Positions 1-12,718 of a stretch of 64,000 nucleotides of DNA are shown piece after piece; within the stretch, counting starts at the first letter, position 1, and every line of letters begins with the position of its first letter. The notes beneath the pieces were generated by a model that did not search any database, was not told the DNA's origin, and saw nothing but the letters and a program-made list of their open reading frames with translations. Source of the DNA: Pestalotiopsis fici W106-1 (taxonomy: Eukaryota; Ascomycota; Sordariomycetes; Amphisphaeriales; Sporocadaceae); the NCBI RefSeq assembly GCF_000516985.1, contig NW_006917092.1:4655924-4719923 (forward strand), written 5' to 3'. The position numbers were made by a program, and so were the translations under genes.

Positions 1-1
1 G

Positions 2-1534
2 CTGATCGCGTTCTTCGTACCTCTATATTTGGGAACAATCACGCTGCAAGATCAATTCGGTCAGAATGTCTTGAATCTCGATTGTGTTGACAGCCCGTGG
101 GAGAAGAAAAACGTGTGCGGACTTGATGGCATTGATTGCAGGCCGTTCTCCAATACTTCCTTTGCATTCCGATGTCCAGCTAGCTGTCTCGGCGTTCAGG
201 TCTTGAATCCTCATGCCGTTGGTCCCTTGGATGTTAATTACCAAGCATTGGTTGTAGGGGATGCATCTTATCGGGGCGACTCGTTCATTTGTGGCGCAGC
301 CATTCATGCTGGTATCATAACTGACAGTGAAGGTGGCTGTGGTCGCCTCACATATATTGGCCAGGTCGATACGTTCGAGAGCTCTTGGCGAAATGGGATC
401 GAGTCAATCCCCTTCGATTCATATTTCCCTCTGTCGTTTCAGTTCTCCAGCGATCAAAGCGTAAATTGCACTCAGGACCCGCGGCGACTCTTGCTCGCTG
501 TCTCTATCTTATTTACCATCGTTCTCTCCCTCTTCACTTCCTCGCCGTCCCTGCACTTTGGGATTACTTTTACTGGTATCTTTGCTCACGTCAGCCTGGT
601 ATCCGACCCTCCTTCAGCAGCCTTTCACAATACGACGGTCCTTCCCGATCGCATCTCGATATTTGCTGGAAGGTTCCTACCTGCAGCCTTCATTGCCTTC
701 GTTCTGTATCGAACTTGCATTACGAAAGCATTGGAAGGTCTTGAGGCCCAGGTTGAGAAGACGTTGTTTTGGCTTGGAGCATTCTGGATCGGTGCCCTAT
801 CAAACTATACCTTTGACTGGATACCAATACAGCGTCTCACAGCTGATGACCTGGAGAAGCAACCCGGGGCCAAACTCGCCCTCGCTATCATCGTGACGGT
901 CATCGTAATCATAGCAACACAGCAAATTTACTGTTTCTTCTTAGAGCGACGCTTGCTGAGATATCTGGGGCTCTATGGCCTCTTCCTAGTCGGCTTGTTG
1001 GCCTGTTTCATGATACCAGGTGTTGAGCTCCGTCTCCACCACTACATCTATGCCCTTCTCCTGCTTCCTGGCACGAGCGTTCAAACACGATCCTCGTTGC
1101 TCTACCAGGGTTTACTCCTCGGCCTTTTCGTCAATGGCGCTGCACGATGGGGCTTTGCGTCAATACTGCAGACTTCCGAGGCCCTCCGCGGTGACGGCTT
1201 GCTGCGCAGTAACATACCATCAATCTACGAACCTACCATATCCTCTATGCTGGACAAAGCTACCATCTCAATTGCCTGGATGACAGAGCCTTCTGCCATA
1301 TTTGACGCCATCAGTGTCCTCGTCAATGACGTGGAGCGATATCGTGGGGATATTCGTGAAACTACGTCAACAAACTTCACTTGGGAACGACCAGCAACCT
1401 TAGCAATGCCTGAGTACTTCCGATTTGCATTCATACGCGATGGTCAGACTTTGGACTATTCTTCAGCCGGTACCTGGTTCCCAAATGGGACGTGGTACAT
1501 GAGAAATACCACACATACGAAAAGTGCACTTTAA
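2..1534 (+). CDS. LCCL-domain multipass membrane protein (5' partial)
   Basis: The frame is open to the left edge of the window (no ATG), so the 5' end is missing; about 510 residues are visible. The first ~130 visible residues form an LCCL domain with paired cysteines (CGLDGIDC, FRCPASCLG, FICGAAIHAG) and the typical ending in which a GGCGRL motif precedes Ser-Phe-Gln-Phe. After it come about eight hydrophobic segments, including a conserved-looking stretch with ELRLHHYIYALLLLPGT, then a soluble C-terminal tail. LCCL domains are extracellular or luminal modules; the fungal versions are multipass membrane proteins of unknown function. The stop is the TAA at 1532. No intron is needed in the visible part. 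Confidence 0.85.
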   Translation: MIAFFVPLYLGTITLQDQFGQNVLNLDCVDSPWEKKNVCGLDGIDCRPFSNTSFAFRCPASCLGVQVLNPHAVGPLDVNYQALVVGDASYRGDSFICGAAIHAGIITDSEGGCGRLTYIGQVDTFESSWRNGIESIPFDSYFPLSFQFSSDQSVNCTQDPRRLLLAVSILFTIVLSLFTSSPSLHFGITFTGIFAHVSLVSDPPSAAFHNTTVLPDRISIFAGRFLPAAFIAFVLYRTCITKALEGLEAQVEKTLFWLGAFWIGALSNYTFDWIPIQRLTADDLEKQPGAKLALAIIVTVIVIIATQQIYCFFLERRLLRYLGLYGLFLVGLLACFMIPGVELRLHHYIYALLLLPGTSVQTRSSLLYQGLLLGLFVNGAARWGFASILQTSEALRGDGLLRSNIPSIYEPTISSMLDKATISIAWMTEPSAIFDAISVLVNDVERYRGDIRETTSTNFTWERPATLAMPEYFRFAFIRDGQTLDYSSAGTWFPNGTWYMRNTTHTKSAL

Positions 1535-4329
1535 ATCTCAAGGAAGAGCTTCACGAGCCATAGAACTCCAAGATCTCCCACAGTGAACTAGACTAAGTTC
1601 TATTCGGGTTTTTGCTCCAAGGCCGATTAGAAACCACCCACGAACCAGCTCTCCCATTTTATCAACAGACAAAGAGGTCTGTGGATGAAATGAAAGTCTT
1701 GCTAGCAAAAAAAAAAAAAAAAGCTTTGTGGAACTGGATCTAGATACTCACTGGGCACGACTCATCAGGAAAACGATTCCAGAAACAAGAGGAGTGGTAA
1801 TATTGATACTGCAGAGAGAAGGTCTAGCTACAGCTGCCAACGTTGTTTATTTTACCCCTCGTCCAGCACTAAATTCGCGCCTGCCATCTGATCTGACCTG
1901 AGTGGTCTACTTGCCTATTTGTAGTTAGCAGGCCTTGATAGCTTTGCCAGAGCTTAAAACATTACTTTTACTCCCATGAATGAGCTTCTCCCAAACAGGA
2001 AACCTGCTAGGGATGCTAGGTAGAATGTCACTAGATCTTCATAACCTTCAAAGTCATTGTCTGACCTTCGTCGTAAATGGCTATTTTAGCTTCAATGTTC
2101 AATCATTTCATGTCACATTTCAGAATGTACTAGCGGCTTCGTTCTGTATTGCAGCTCAAGAACTACATTTCAGCCTTGATGGTATCAAACTATTATCCAA
2201 AGCAAGAAGCAACATGACCATCAAATCCATGTGGCCTGTATGATGTCGTCAAATATTCACTAGAAGAATGGCACGCCTGCGAGATACACATAGCAGTTCT
2301 GTGCACCACGTTACTACCTGGACATGGATTTTATGGCCTCCTTCAGTTCCGCCGAAGCTCGACCTGTCGGTGCAGTGGGTGTCAGCTAAGAAATTAGTCG
2401 AGACACTCGCACCTAGCTCCCGTCCCACAGAACATAGTCGTCTAGTAGCATTTTTGTCTTGCATTGTTTTCTTTCCCAAGTGTTAAAGTGACCTCCTAGT
2501 CATCAAACCCTCACATGTATGATATAATTGCATGTGAGGTGAAGCCGTGAAATGCTGAGGCCAAGCTGTCGGTCAGATTGAGTACATTCTTTCAAACCTT
2601 TAAGAGATGTATCGTCAGGCTGCTGAGATGCGATGCATAGTAATCGGGTTATGTGACACTTGTTTTCTCTTCCTTTAAAAAATAAAAAAATAAATAAAAA
2701 GAAGTGTTGCATAAACTGGAGGCAATTGAACCATTCCAAAGACCAAAAGTTCTAAAATGTAGCTTGGTACTCTTCGCTGTTCTGCTTTATACGTGTCACT
2801 TGTCGGGGTCGAGTCAATATTGCGAACACGCAATTGTCACACTACGTGCTTTTATTGGAAAATATCTCCTTTAATGCTTCCCAAGGCCAGCCTTAACCTC
2901 CTGAGCACCCTGCAAGGTGCCCGAATATATTCAGCCGCAGACTGGTAACAGGGATATTTCGCAAAGTACCACCTTAAATTCTTTCGCCCATGCATAAAAG
3001 TGCAAATTTTGATTCGGTCAGCGAGGGGCATCCTTTGCCAGCCTCATTGACATTACACATATTAAGTATCAAGCTCATGGATTAGTATTTATGTAAGCGA
3101 CTTTTATTGAATTGACACCGCCAACGCATTGTCATACGCGCGCACTCAGAGTTTGGTAAGCCAGGTCATCACAAGCTCCAGACTTTGACAGGCTCGGTAC
3201 CGATGAACAGTTACCTTGGCTGACCCATTCGACTTATCCCAACTTTGTGTCAAATAGGAAATGGTCAGTATTCTTTAAGCGTGGTATAAAGTTTTTATAC
3301 AGGGTTCGACATAAATAATAATAGTAGACATCATATCTTTAGGGGATTAAACTCTAATAAGCACAAAAGTATAGTCGGGTTTATATATTAAAGCGTGAGG
3401 TGATAATCTAATAAAAAGCCCCATTGATTGCAGTAGGTATCCATACATCATAACCAATATACGCTGTTGGTTGATAGTACATGGAAAAGTTCTGTCTGTC
3501 TCGTGTGAACCGCCTATCAGCGTTTCGGGTGCTACGAAGTTTTAGGTAGGTGAAAGTACGGGGGCATGCCCATAACTGTTGCATGGGGTCTGCACGTCGA
3601 TGCTCTCTACGTCTATATATCTGCACCTTGACTGGATTCCTTGGACCGGGACCGGACCAGTTCAGCCGTCGGACATGCCCCGCAGGTGATGGGTAACACA
3701 ATGCTCTTAAGCTTTTGGGAGATTACCGGCACTAAGATGAAGAGGGTTAACCTAGTCTTGTGTATGCATATATCTTTGGCCAAGAACTCAGCGTGGCTGA
3801 TGTTTATATAGTATCCTAGGTTTGTGTGTAATACAGTACACAAATTCATTGGCAAATATACTTGAGCATGAGACAACTACGTCGTTGAACGGATTGTGAT
3901 TTCTATCTCGAGGTTCCAATGCGACCGCGATAAGGAATATAGCGGTCTGAAAAGCCACATCTTGAGTATTTAGCATCTATTTTAGATAAAATCTTTGAAA
4001 TGCATACCGGTGCATATACAATAATGAATGGCCAACTATGCCGAGATCAATGGATAAACATTGGGCTCGTATTATAACAGAAGATTTTCCTGATACAAAT
4101 GCAGAATATGGCGCGTGTCAGTTGCCAATCACGGAGTCTACCCGAGGCCATTCGCCGATGACGACGCGTGGTCGGAACTACCCATCCGTCACCGTAATAC
4201 CCATGCCTATACCTGGAAATATGCTTTTCCGTACTTGCCTATTCAACACAAGGTATAGATAGATGCTCATCGTCCAGATGAAAATTTCACCGAATGGCGT
4301 ATTCGATAACGTATCCTTGGTGAAACACC
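1535..4329. other. Intergenic, no gene supported
   Basis: This 2.8-kb stretch contains only short, unconvincing ORFs. It has an A-run near 1708-1723, an A/T-rich run at about 2676-2702 and an AT-rich patch at about 3285-3420 that may be an old decayed repeat. No terminal repeats or protein remnants were recognised. Confidence 0.6.
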
Positions 4330-5475
4330 ATGCCATCATTCATGTTCATTGCTCTGTGCCTTCTTGCTGCCACCCTGTGCACCGCACACCCAAGACATAA
4401 TGTTCGAGACGAGGCAGCAGAGCGCGCTGGTTCATACAAGAGTCTGAAGGCGCGCAATCTTGGCCATTGCGAGGACAAACTCATCACCCGCGGTCACACT
4501 TCTACAGCAATTTCCCGACGAGCCTCCGCGGTTGGAGCTCTTCGACGCCAAAATGCACGTCTTGCCGGTCGTGACTTTGCAACTGTATTGAATACCACGC
4601 ACCACTCAAACTTGACGGGCATTACCGCCAACACGGACGCAGAGATTTTGTTTACTGGAGAGCGATCATGTACACTCGTACCAGAGTCAACTCAAGGGCC
4701 ATATTTTGTCTCTGGCGAGATGGTGCGCAGTGACATTACCGAGGACGAGCCTGGCGTACCACTTTATCTCGACATCCAGTTGATCAGTACTCGCGACTGT
4801 GAGCCGATTGAGGGTGTTGCTCTCGATATATGGCACGCAAACGCCACCGGCGAATACTCTGGTTATCCTGCCCCCGAAGGTGGCATGAATACAACTTTTT
4901 TGCGTGGCATTCAGGTTACCGATGACGATGGAGTTGTTGCATACAAGACCATATTCCCGGGACATTACAATGGCAGGGCTACTCATATTCACATGGCTGC
5001 GCACTCCCCTGGCAACTGGACCCTTCTGCCCAACAATACAATCGCTGGTGGCAAGTGGACCTCGCACGTTGGGCAGGTTTTCTACGACCAAGACGTCATC
5101 AACCAAGTCGAAACATTTTATCCTTATACCGAAAACAACATCACTCTTACGACCAATGACCAAGACATCATAATAGAGCAAGAGACGACCGAGGCAGAGG
5201 TAGACCCCATAGCTGAATATGTCTTGCTTGGTGAATCAGTTGCGGAAGGCATCTACTCTTGGATTTCCATTGCCATTGATCCCGAGGCAATTTACTGGGT
5301 GCCGGCAGCTGTCGACCATGTTGAGGGCGGAGGTGTCGAGGATCCATGCTTTGAAATGCTCAACCTGCCGACTGATTTCTCATGGCCGGATACAAGACCA
5401 GCTTACTGCTCCACCGTGCCATATGCCAAGCGTACTGCTATGCCTACTCCCAATTCAGCACCCACGCCTAACTAG
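4330..5475 (+). CDS. Secreted intradiol ring-cleavage dioxygenase
   Basis: This is an intronless 381-aa protein. It starts with a hydrophobic signal peptide (MPSFMFIALCLLAATLCTA) followed by a basic, possibly processed propeptide. The core resembles the catechol / protocatechuate 3,4-dioxygenase fold: STQGPYFVSGE opens the catalytic domain. The non-haem Fe(III) ligand set can be read as Tyr176 (in GEYSGY), Tyr213, His219 and His221 (in GHYNGRATHIH), with Arg216 nearby. Family members cleave catechol-type rings between the hydroxyls. Secreted fungal forms are thought to act on plant phenolics outside the cell. The C-terminus is Pro/Thr-rich. The substrate cannot be told from sequence. Confidence 0.9.
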   Translation: MPSFMFIALCLLAATLCTAHPRHNVRDEAAERAGSYKSLKARNLGHCEDKLITRGHTSTAISRRASAVGALRRQNARLAGRDFATVLNTTHHSNLTGITANTDAEILFTGERSCTLVPESTQGPYFVSGEMVRSDITEDEPGVPLYLDIQLISTRDCEPIEGVALDIWHANATGEYSGYPAPEGGMNTTFLRGIQVTDDDGVVAYKTIFPGHYNGRATHIHMAAHSPGNWTLLPNNTIAGGKWTSHVGQVFYDQDVINQVETFYPYTENNITLTTNDQDIIIEQETTEAEVDPIAEYVLLGESVAEGIYSWISIAIDPEAIYWVPAAVDHVEGGGVEDPCFEMLNLPTDFSWPDTRPAYCSTVPYAKRTAMPTPNSAPTPN

Positions 5476-6547
5476 GCTACTCAAATACAACAAGGGAAAC
5501 TGGGCGAGTCATGGCCCGTTGATCTGAAAAATGATAAGCAGGGAAGGATTCAAATACCATTTAAAAAAAACCTAAAGACACTCTCCTACTACCCAGTACA
5601 AATAGCAAGATTAAACATGTGACTTGGCTCCGTGTCGCGGCATGTTGCAAGTATCTCCTGAGTCATGGGCTCGTGCTTGAAAAGAATTCCAAATATTTGG
5701 CCAACGCACGCACCTGAGCTTTCTAGTCTGCCTACTGTAGCGGTGGGGTACGTGGTTGAACAATCATTCTGTGCAGGGCAATCACTGTGTAGTATTACAA
5801 TTAGAAAAACAGTCACTGTTTCCCCAGATCCTTTTCCACTATGGGGTATTTAAGATTCAATCTCTCCAATATCGGTGGCAAGAACAGCTCTCCCAACGAG
5901 TCCCGTCTTCTTCCAAGGGTGGTTATTGTAGATAAGTTGACGATCGCACCGAGCCTTTTTCTGTCACTCTTCCACGCACAGAAGAATGGATGGACGAGAT
6001 GAGAGCTTCCATGAGGAACGAGGAAGATCAGATCATTAATTTCAAGCTTAATATTAGAATGTTACATAGACATCTCATAGTCCGCTTTTCTGTTTGATGC
6101 TGTTATTATTGCACAAGACAACGATTTTCACCGAGAACTCGTTCTATCAACAATTTCCTCTGTTCAGATATCCACCTCAAACTACTAGGTAGGAACGTGA
6201 TAATTTGAATGCTTGAATCATCATGGGCCAAGACTATTGTCGTAATATAAATAAACAAATAATTTATTCAAGCTAGACACATTTCACTCTTGACGCTAGT
6301 GGGGGAGTATTCCAACCTTTTCGCTGTCTTCGCCGTTTGCTCGTGCATTTTTCTCCACGCTTGATTGAGCAACATAAAGACACTCCCACTACTTTGTGTC
6401 CCTTGTCAACAATCAAACCCAGCAGCACAAATTGTTCATTTCCATTCATGTCCTCTGCGTTTCAATCACGTTCTTGTCCAATTTGTGTTCATTTGTTGAG
6501 TGCCACATCTATCCATTCTTGGAAGTCGCGACGACGTTGCGCCCAAG
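5476..6547. other. Intergenic and promoter of the DUF6604 gene
   Basis: No gene is seen. An A/T-rich run lies at about 6244-6272. A pyrimidine-rich leader (about 6330-6545) precedes the next start codon, as is common for fungal 5' UTRs. Confidence 0.6.
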
Positions 6548-9428
6548 ATGTTGCCTACTCCTCTTGTTGGTGCATACCAGCAATACAAAGCCGACACGGA
6601 CGCAGTTGCAGCCTGGCTTGCCTCTACTGCTTCAGCACACGGTACGTTATCTGTGTTCATCGCTAAGCAATGTCCTTACTGATTCATGCTTATCGCCCAG
6701 GCTACTTTTTGACCCAACCGCAAGACGCGGAAACGACAAGTAGCAAGGCGGCGGTGACTGGCAGGCTGAAGGGCAAGGCCCGAAAGGATGCCAAACGAGC
6801 TGCAGAGAATCAAGGCCAGGTTCACCGAACATATCGTATCGCAATAAGGGACTTTGTTGTCCTTGCAGAACACATTGCCAGCAAAAATGTGTCGGTACCT
6901 TTTTCGTTTGCCTCAACCCTGGACCGTCTTATCAGGGTCCGTCAGAGTTTTGGTCGAAGATTAGAGAAGCATGGAAGTTTGTTGAACGAGTCATTGGATC
7001 GTAACCATTCATTCTTTGTCTCCATCCTTGAATCGGTACGCGAGACGCTTCGGCCTTGGTTCCAGATGTCGCCTCAAACCAGTGATCCAACGGAGCCGAC
7101 AGACCGCCTGGGGGAGGCCACCAACCGCTTCGCCCGACTTTTTGTGCACGAGCCATCAGAGCATTTCCTCGACGCCCCTGACACTGAGCGACCAAAACCG
7201 GCACTCGGCGATACTGCTGTATATCAGGCTGAACGCTTGATTACCGCCAGAGAAGCACAAATGGCATTTCTTCTGGTCATGGATGACCTGAACCATATCC
7301 GTCATCGCCTCGACTGGATCTGGGAGAATTACAAAAACAAGGTGTTTGACCTGATAACATCAGCCATTGCCACCAACACGGCTGTCGAACTGGCCCGTAA
7401 CATCATTGATGGGATCGTTCCTCTAATCGAAGCCACTGGTGGCTTAGAGAACTGTATCAACATGACTTTGGGAGTACAGTTGCAGCAAGCGTCAGAACCC
7501 TACACACAATCTGACTACGAAAATAATACAGAGACAGATCCTGGATACCCCTACGTTCATCATAAGCACTACCGCTTAAGCGTTGACACTTATTATTCGG
7601 CATACTCGCTGGTGGACAGATTTCGCGAGAACACGCGCCATAATAAAATGGTCACTTTCACTGAGAAAGTGCTCCCGTATGCCGAGGACAGTGATCGTGC
7701 TACAAAGACGGGAGATCAGCAATATGCCGAGGACGAGGAGCTGCTGGCTCACTTCCTTGTTGAGGTTAAGAATATGGAAATTACCAAGGTGCGGCATCAA
7801 GTATGCGACGAGATAATTCATGGGATGCGGGAAATGCATCGCACCGGTGATATTCCGTTTCACTTGGTGTTTACAGCACAGGTTAGTTTGCACCTCTATC
7901 CTGAAGTCTCTCCCAACACTTCTCCATTGCCCTTTCCCCCTCTTGTTGGTATTAAAACTAGCCCTCAAGGGTACTTTTTGTTCCGTTTATGATCAATACT
8001 GATGAGGATTATTGATCAGGTGTTTCTTGACATTCATCAAACTCTACGCAGCGATGTGCGTAGAGCATTCGATACCCTTGAAACCAATCTCAATCACATG
8101 AGGGTCGACATGGTACAGCATCTCGAGCTGCATGGCAGTACCTACGCATCCCAGGAATGGATGAAGGCGGCCCCCGACTTCATGTCCGAGACCATCAGGA
8201 GCATCGACAGAGCTCTCGCTGACCCACTGTATGAAGTGAGGGCTAAGTCCCATCTGTTCTATGGGTGGGAAGTGCCGGACACCAAGCTGCGCAATAAGAT
8301 GTTGAAAATGTCGCCTGTTCTCAGTGGGCTAGTGTTGTTCTCCTTCACGATCAAATATCAGACATACGGCCTGCAGGTCGAACAATACTGGAAGACCGTC
8401 ATGTGCGCTGCGCACCTACACAATGCCCTCCATAGTGAGAAATTGGTAACAACCAAGTGGCATGATATGATGATGGTGCGCGCTTTGTTTGAGGACAGCA
8501 ACTTCTTTGTGGGTTCCCCACCAACGACCCCCCAGCAGTATTTCAGCAGGTTTCACCTTCGTTGCGGTGTCTCGGCCACCTTGTTCAGCACCAACCCGCG
8601 CCTAACTTCCAGGCCAGCAGTAGCAAGAAAACCTCGAAGTAAGCAACGTTGATCCCAAAACAATTTCTACACTCTCCAGCCCAAAATGAGATAACCATGT
8701 TCGTAGTCATCTCATAGTCCTTGACTGGCTAACACAACATAGAGATACAGATTGCCGACATTGCACCCGTCTCGAACTTGTTTCTGCACCGCTTGATTTA
8801 TTCAACTGGCCCAAGTAAATGGACAGCGGAAATCATAGACCAAGTCAACAAGCTGAGCCGTTACCAGTACCAGGGGAAAGCACCAACAGGTCTTGCCTTT
8901 ACCAACTCTGAGGATCTGTCAAAGTTCCTAGAGATCAATCAAACATTGCTGGACAGCAAGACACGACGCCGACCAAACAGGATCAACGACCCAGAGATAA
9001 CCCCAGATCAAGTGATATTCAAGCTGGTACACGTGCTTAACAATGAAAAGCTCAGCATGGCATTCCCATGGCTCAAGATGCACCGCTCTTGCTGGAACTT
9101 TCTTCAGGCCATAAAACCAAAGGCAGATGAGAGCTTCCATCAGCAAGGCTCTGGCTCTCCGTTGCTACGAAATTGGGTTCTGCCCTGGATATTCGTGCGC
9201 GCCAAGGAAGGAGATATGTCATTGATGCAAGTGGTGGCGGACATTGCGCGTGACCACTACAAGAGCTCTGGGTCCGAAACCTTCCAGGAGCTCACCGAGA
9301 GAGGATTGAGCATATCAGTTGTGATCAAGGACCAACAGGAAAGAAAAGAGTACGAAAAGATGTTTCCTTCTGGATTTTGCCCGCCCGGAGTACATGGCAA
9401 CTTTTTGGCCCTGGCCAGAGAATTGTAA
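6548..9428 (+). CDS. DUF6604 domain protein, four exons
   Basis: Exons 6548-6641, 6701-7881, 8020-8638 and 8743-9428 join in frame to 859 aa; the introns (59, 138 and 104 nt) have GT donors and AG acceptors. The N-terminus (LPTPLVGAYQQYKADTDAVA, then a basic segment rich in Lys and Ala) matches the DUF6604 domain, which sits at the N-terminus of large fungal proteins. The rest is mostly helical and soluble, with no signal peptide or membrane segment. Function is unknown for the family; no catalytic motif was found. It is convergent with the methyltransferase gene, 242 bp away. The start is the only ATG that opens the conserved N-terminus. Confidence 0.8.
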
Positions 9429-9670
9429 ATGTACAAGATTGTCGGGTTCTATAATGGCCGAAAGATATTGAGATCAAAGTCAAGAGTTCTCGTAACCGAG
9501 CAGGGAACTTGTTTATATTGTATCTAGGAATTATTCAAATGTCTCTACGGCCATAGATACAAAAGCTCGCAGCATAGGTATCAGCCAATTCTCCGTCTGG
9601 ACTCTTGGTATCGATGGTAGCACAACCAACCCGATAGGGTTTTCCAAGGAATTTGGGCTGCCCAATCCGT

Positions 9671-10571
9671 TTAGATGTGCTTTTGAATGATTATTTCTCC
9701 CGACATCATTGCCAGCGTCGAGTCGTCTCTTTCTGCCCACTCTTCCCATGCCTTGATCATGTCTTGGAGTTCACTTTCCGTGACAAATTTTGCGTTGAGT
9801 CCAGCATCACGCAGGCGCCCAGCCTTGATAATATCAATAATCCCGTGGGCTGAAACCATTCAACTTAGTGACTTGCCAATTCATGCAGATTGAACGATGG
9901 GTGATGATGAACTTACCCCAAACCTTCTCCTCCTCTTTCTCAATGTATGACCAAGTGCCAAAACTCGCGGCAATCCTATCTCTCGGTACTCCAGCCTTGA
10001 GTGCCCAGGACAGGAGCTGCCGGCCCGCTGTAGCACTGCCTCCTCCCATGACTATAATCTTGGCCGCAAAGTCATGGAAATCCGCAAGCCCAGGAAGATC
10101 GGGCCAGATGCATTCGGTCTGAAAGTCGCCCTCGCGAGCCGCAACGATACCGCCGGGCTTGGTCACGCGCAGCATCTCGGCCAGCGCCCTCCAAGGCTCT
10201 TTCAGGTGCGTCAAGACCTGATGGCAGTGCGCAACGTCAAAGCTCGCGTCGGCAAAGGGCAGAGCAAAAACGTCGGCCTGCAGGAACTCGATGTTGGATA
10301 CGCCCTGCATCTCGGCAATGGCCCGCGCGCGCGGGAGTATGTCCTCCTTGATATCTATGGCCGTCACGTAGCCTTGGGGGAGCGCCTTGGCCAACGCGAC
10401 CGAGATGGTGCCCGAGCCGGCGCCGACGTCGAGCAATTTGATCTGCGGGTTGATGGCTTTCATGTCCTCCAGCTTGCCCAAAAGGTAAGCGGCGCTGTTT
10501 TCTGCATTCCGCATCTCATGGTGAACCGCTTGAGGTGCAGGATGTTGCTGGTTGCTGTCTGCTTCGCTCAT
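9671..10571 (-). CDS. Class I SAM-dependent methyltransferase (UbiE/Methyltransf_11 type)
   Basis: Exons 10571-9917 and 9849-9671 join to 277 aa across a 67-nt intron (GTAAGT donor, CAG acceptor). The Rossmann SAM-binding signature is clear: motif I LLDVGAGSGTIS, the acidic residue of motif II in VTAIDIKEDILPRA, then FLQADVFALPFADASFD and a post-motif III LRVTKPGGIVAARE. The architecture fits small soluble methyltransferases acting on a small molecule. The target (sterol, quinone or secondary metabolite) cannot be inferred, as neighbours do not form a pathway. An upstream in-frame extension exists but the ATG at 10571 gives a normal N-terminus. Confidence 0.88.
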
Positions 10572-12113
10572 TGTAGCAACAGCCACTTTAAATGATTGGG
10601 TATGTATATCTGATTTGCACAAGCGATTTTTGCCACTCCGTTTATCACGAATAGCCAGCAAGAATAAAGAAAAGGGACTCGTGGCAGCCGAGTCCTGTGT
10701 ATTCGTGCAAGTGCTGACGCACTGAAATCCTTCGGGCATAGCGGAGTTATTCGCATTCGGATACAGATATTGGCACATTTTGGACCATGGAAGCCCGAAC
10801 AATACAGAGCCAATTATCATGAACTGCAAGGTCCCTGGGCATCATCATCTTGATCATATTCTGACGAAGAACCACAACTGAGGGCAAGCTTACTGAATCT
10901 GGCTGGAATCCCTACAATAGATGCCATATCCATGCAGCCAACTTTGACGAGCGAATACCATAGCTTTGGATTACGGCCTCGGTCAATGCTTATGAAGCCG
11001 GTGTCAGTGGTCAACTGTAAGGAGCTTTGCTGCTGTCAAGTGAAGGTTACAGATTACATCAGTGCGGGCGAGGTGCTCAAAATCAAATACATTCCGTCGA
11101 TGTTGCTGCGCGTGTAGTTGAGTAATATGGGACAGCAGCCTCAAAATTTGTTTAGGAAATTGCACCTATCGTCTTAGTGCATGCCCTCAAAGCCACTGTT
11201 GCCTGTGTGAAACCCCTGTACCAGAGAACCATACGTCCAGACCGGAACTAGAAGTCAAAACTGTCTCAGCTTGGGAAACAATTGTACCTGACTGTGTCAA
11301 GTGTTTACGCGGTCTCTGCCCTTTCTTTCTCTACTTATAGAGAATGTTTCTCCTATGTGGCCGTTGAGTGGCTTTGGGACTTGGACGGGTATTTTGTACA
11401 GAACACTAAATCTTTATGGGTGGCCTGATAGGCTAGAGCCTAGGGTGCACACCAGTGAATTTACAGCGCCCGTCGCCCTACTTAAGTGAGGTCAAGTACT
11501 GGGTATCATTGATGTAGTTGGGCCCTGTTGAGGTGCCAGATTGATATATCAAAGTAGCAATTGTTTTAATTCTTTCAATTACTACCAAGTACATAGGAAA
11601 AGGACTAATCATGCGCCAAAGCCACTATTTCCTACATAAGGCAGCCACGATTTTGCGTGCGACTGCCGTCAAGTGGCTGCAAACAAAACTCAATAGCGCT
11701 TACCCTCACACTGGCGCTAGTAGGTACTACTAATCTTCCTCACATGAAGCAACAACTCAAGTTCTGGATGGGTTTAGTGAGGTTTTGCTTCTCCCAAAGT
11801 TTACATGCCCGTAATTCACGGCATATTGCTTCATCCGATTTGTCTCGAGGAATCCAATCTCGAGAATCGGGTCCAATTGGTTGCATAGGCGAAAGTTCTC
11901 GTGAGGCTGAGGACTGCAAGCGAGTTTGATAGAAAAGCAAAAGATACCGTGTTTGTCCTACCCACCTCGCTATTGCGTACTTTGGCTGACAGATGACCCC
12001 AGATCGACAGGTCAAAATTTAATATCACTGGCGCACAGAAACCCATGCATGCCTGTTGATTACTCTCGTACTCTCATATCAACTTTGTCACTTCTCCATC
12101 CCCAATCCCGAAA
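10572..12113. other. Intergenic, divergent promoters
   Basis: This lies between the divergent methyltransferase and DUF985 cupin genes. Only scattered short ORFs are present. No repeat structure or RNA gene was recognised. Confidence 0.6.
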
Positions 12114-12718
12114 ATGCTGCTGTACAACGTCTACCTAGCCACTGCAGCAGCGCTGCTCGGCCTCTCAACCGCAGCACGGTCACAGTCGCCAAGCACTGCC
12201 GTTGACCAGCGCAGCGCACAAGACGTCGTCCAGCAGCTGCAGCTGGCGCCCAACCCAGAGAAGGGCTACTACATTCAGACCTTTGAAGATCCCGCCCGTG
12301 TCAACAATCGCTCCGTCAGCACCGCCATCTATTACCTGCTCGAGGGCTCTGCAGGCCAGTCCGTGTGGCACCGCCTGCTCGACGCGGCCGAGGTTTGGCA
12401 CTACTACGCGGGTGCGCCGCTCACATTGTCCTTGTCTCTAGACGACGGAAACCCGGTAGTCAGACACGTCCTGGGACCCGACATCTTTTGCAATCAGAGG
12501 CCACAAGTTGTCATCCCCAGCGGCACGTGGCAAAGTGCGCATTCTCTGGGCTCTTGGACTTTGGTGGGAACTACAGGTAAGACACAAGCACTGTGGTCAT
12601 TGTTCAACATGTCATGTTTTGCATACAAGTGACTAATGCAATCCTCACAGTCGCGCCCGGCTTTATCGAGAATGGAACAGTGCTCGCAGACCCTGGCTGG
12701 CAGCCTAGGGGGGCTTGA
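12114..12718 (+). CDS. DUF985 (Cupin_5) protein with an N-terminal signal-like segment
   Basis: Exons 12114-12576 and 12651-12718 join across a 74-nt intron to 176 aa. Residues ~1-25 (NVYLATAAALLGLSTAA) form a hydrophobic leader that looks like a signal peptide. The body shows the DUF985 cupin pattern: KGYYIQTFEDP, STAIYYLLEGS, WHRLLDAAEVWHYYAGAPL, a VVIPSGTWQSA segment and the closing TVAPGF. The His and Glu residues in WHRL...EVWHYY are likely the cupin metal site. DUF985 proteins are small single-domain cupins of unclear role. The export signal is unusual (see findings). The last exon is short but rests on a clean CAG acceptor and completes the family C-terminus. Confidence 0.82.

Noticed and set aside
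3285..3420. AT-rich patch that might be a transposon end (begins TACAGGGTTCGAC)
   Set aside because: No matching inverted partner or transposase trace was found nearby.
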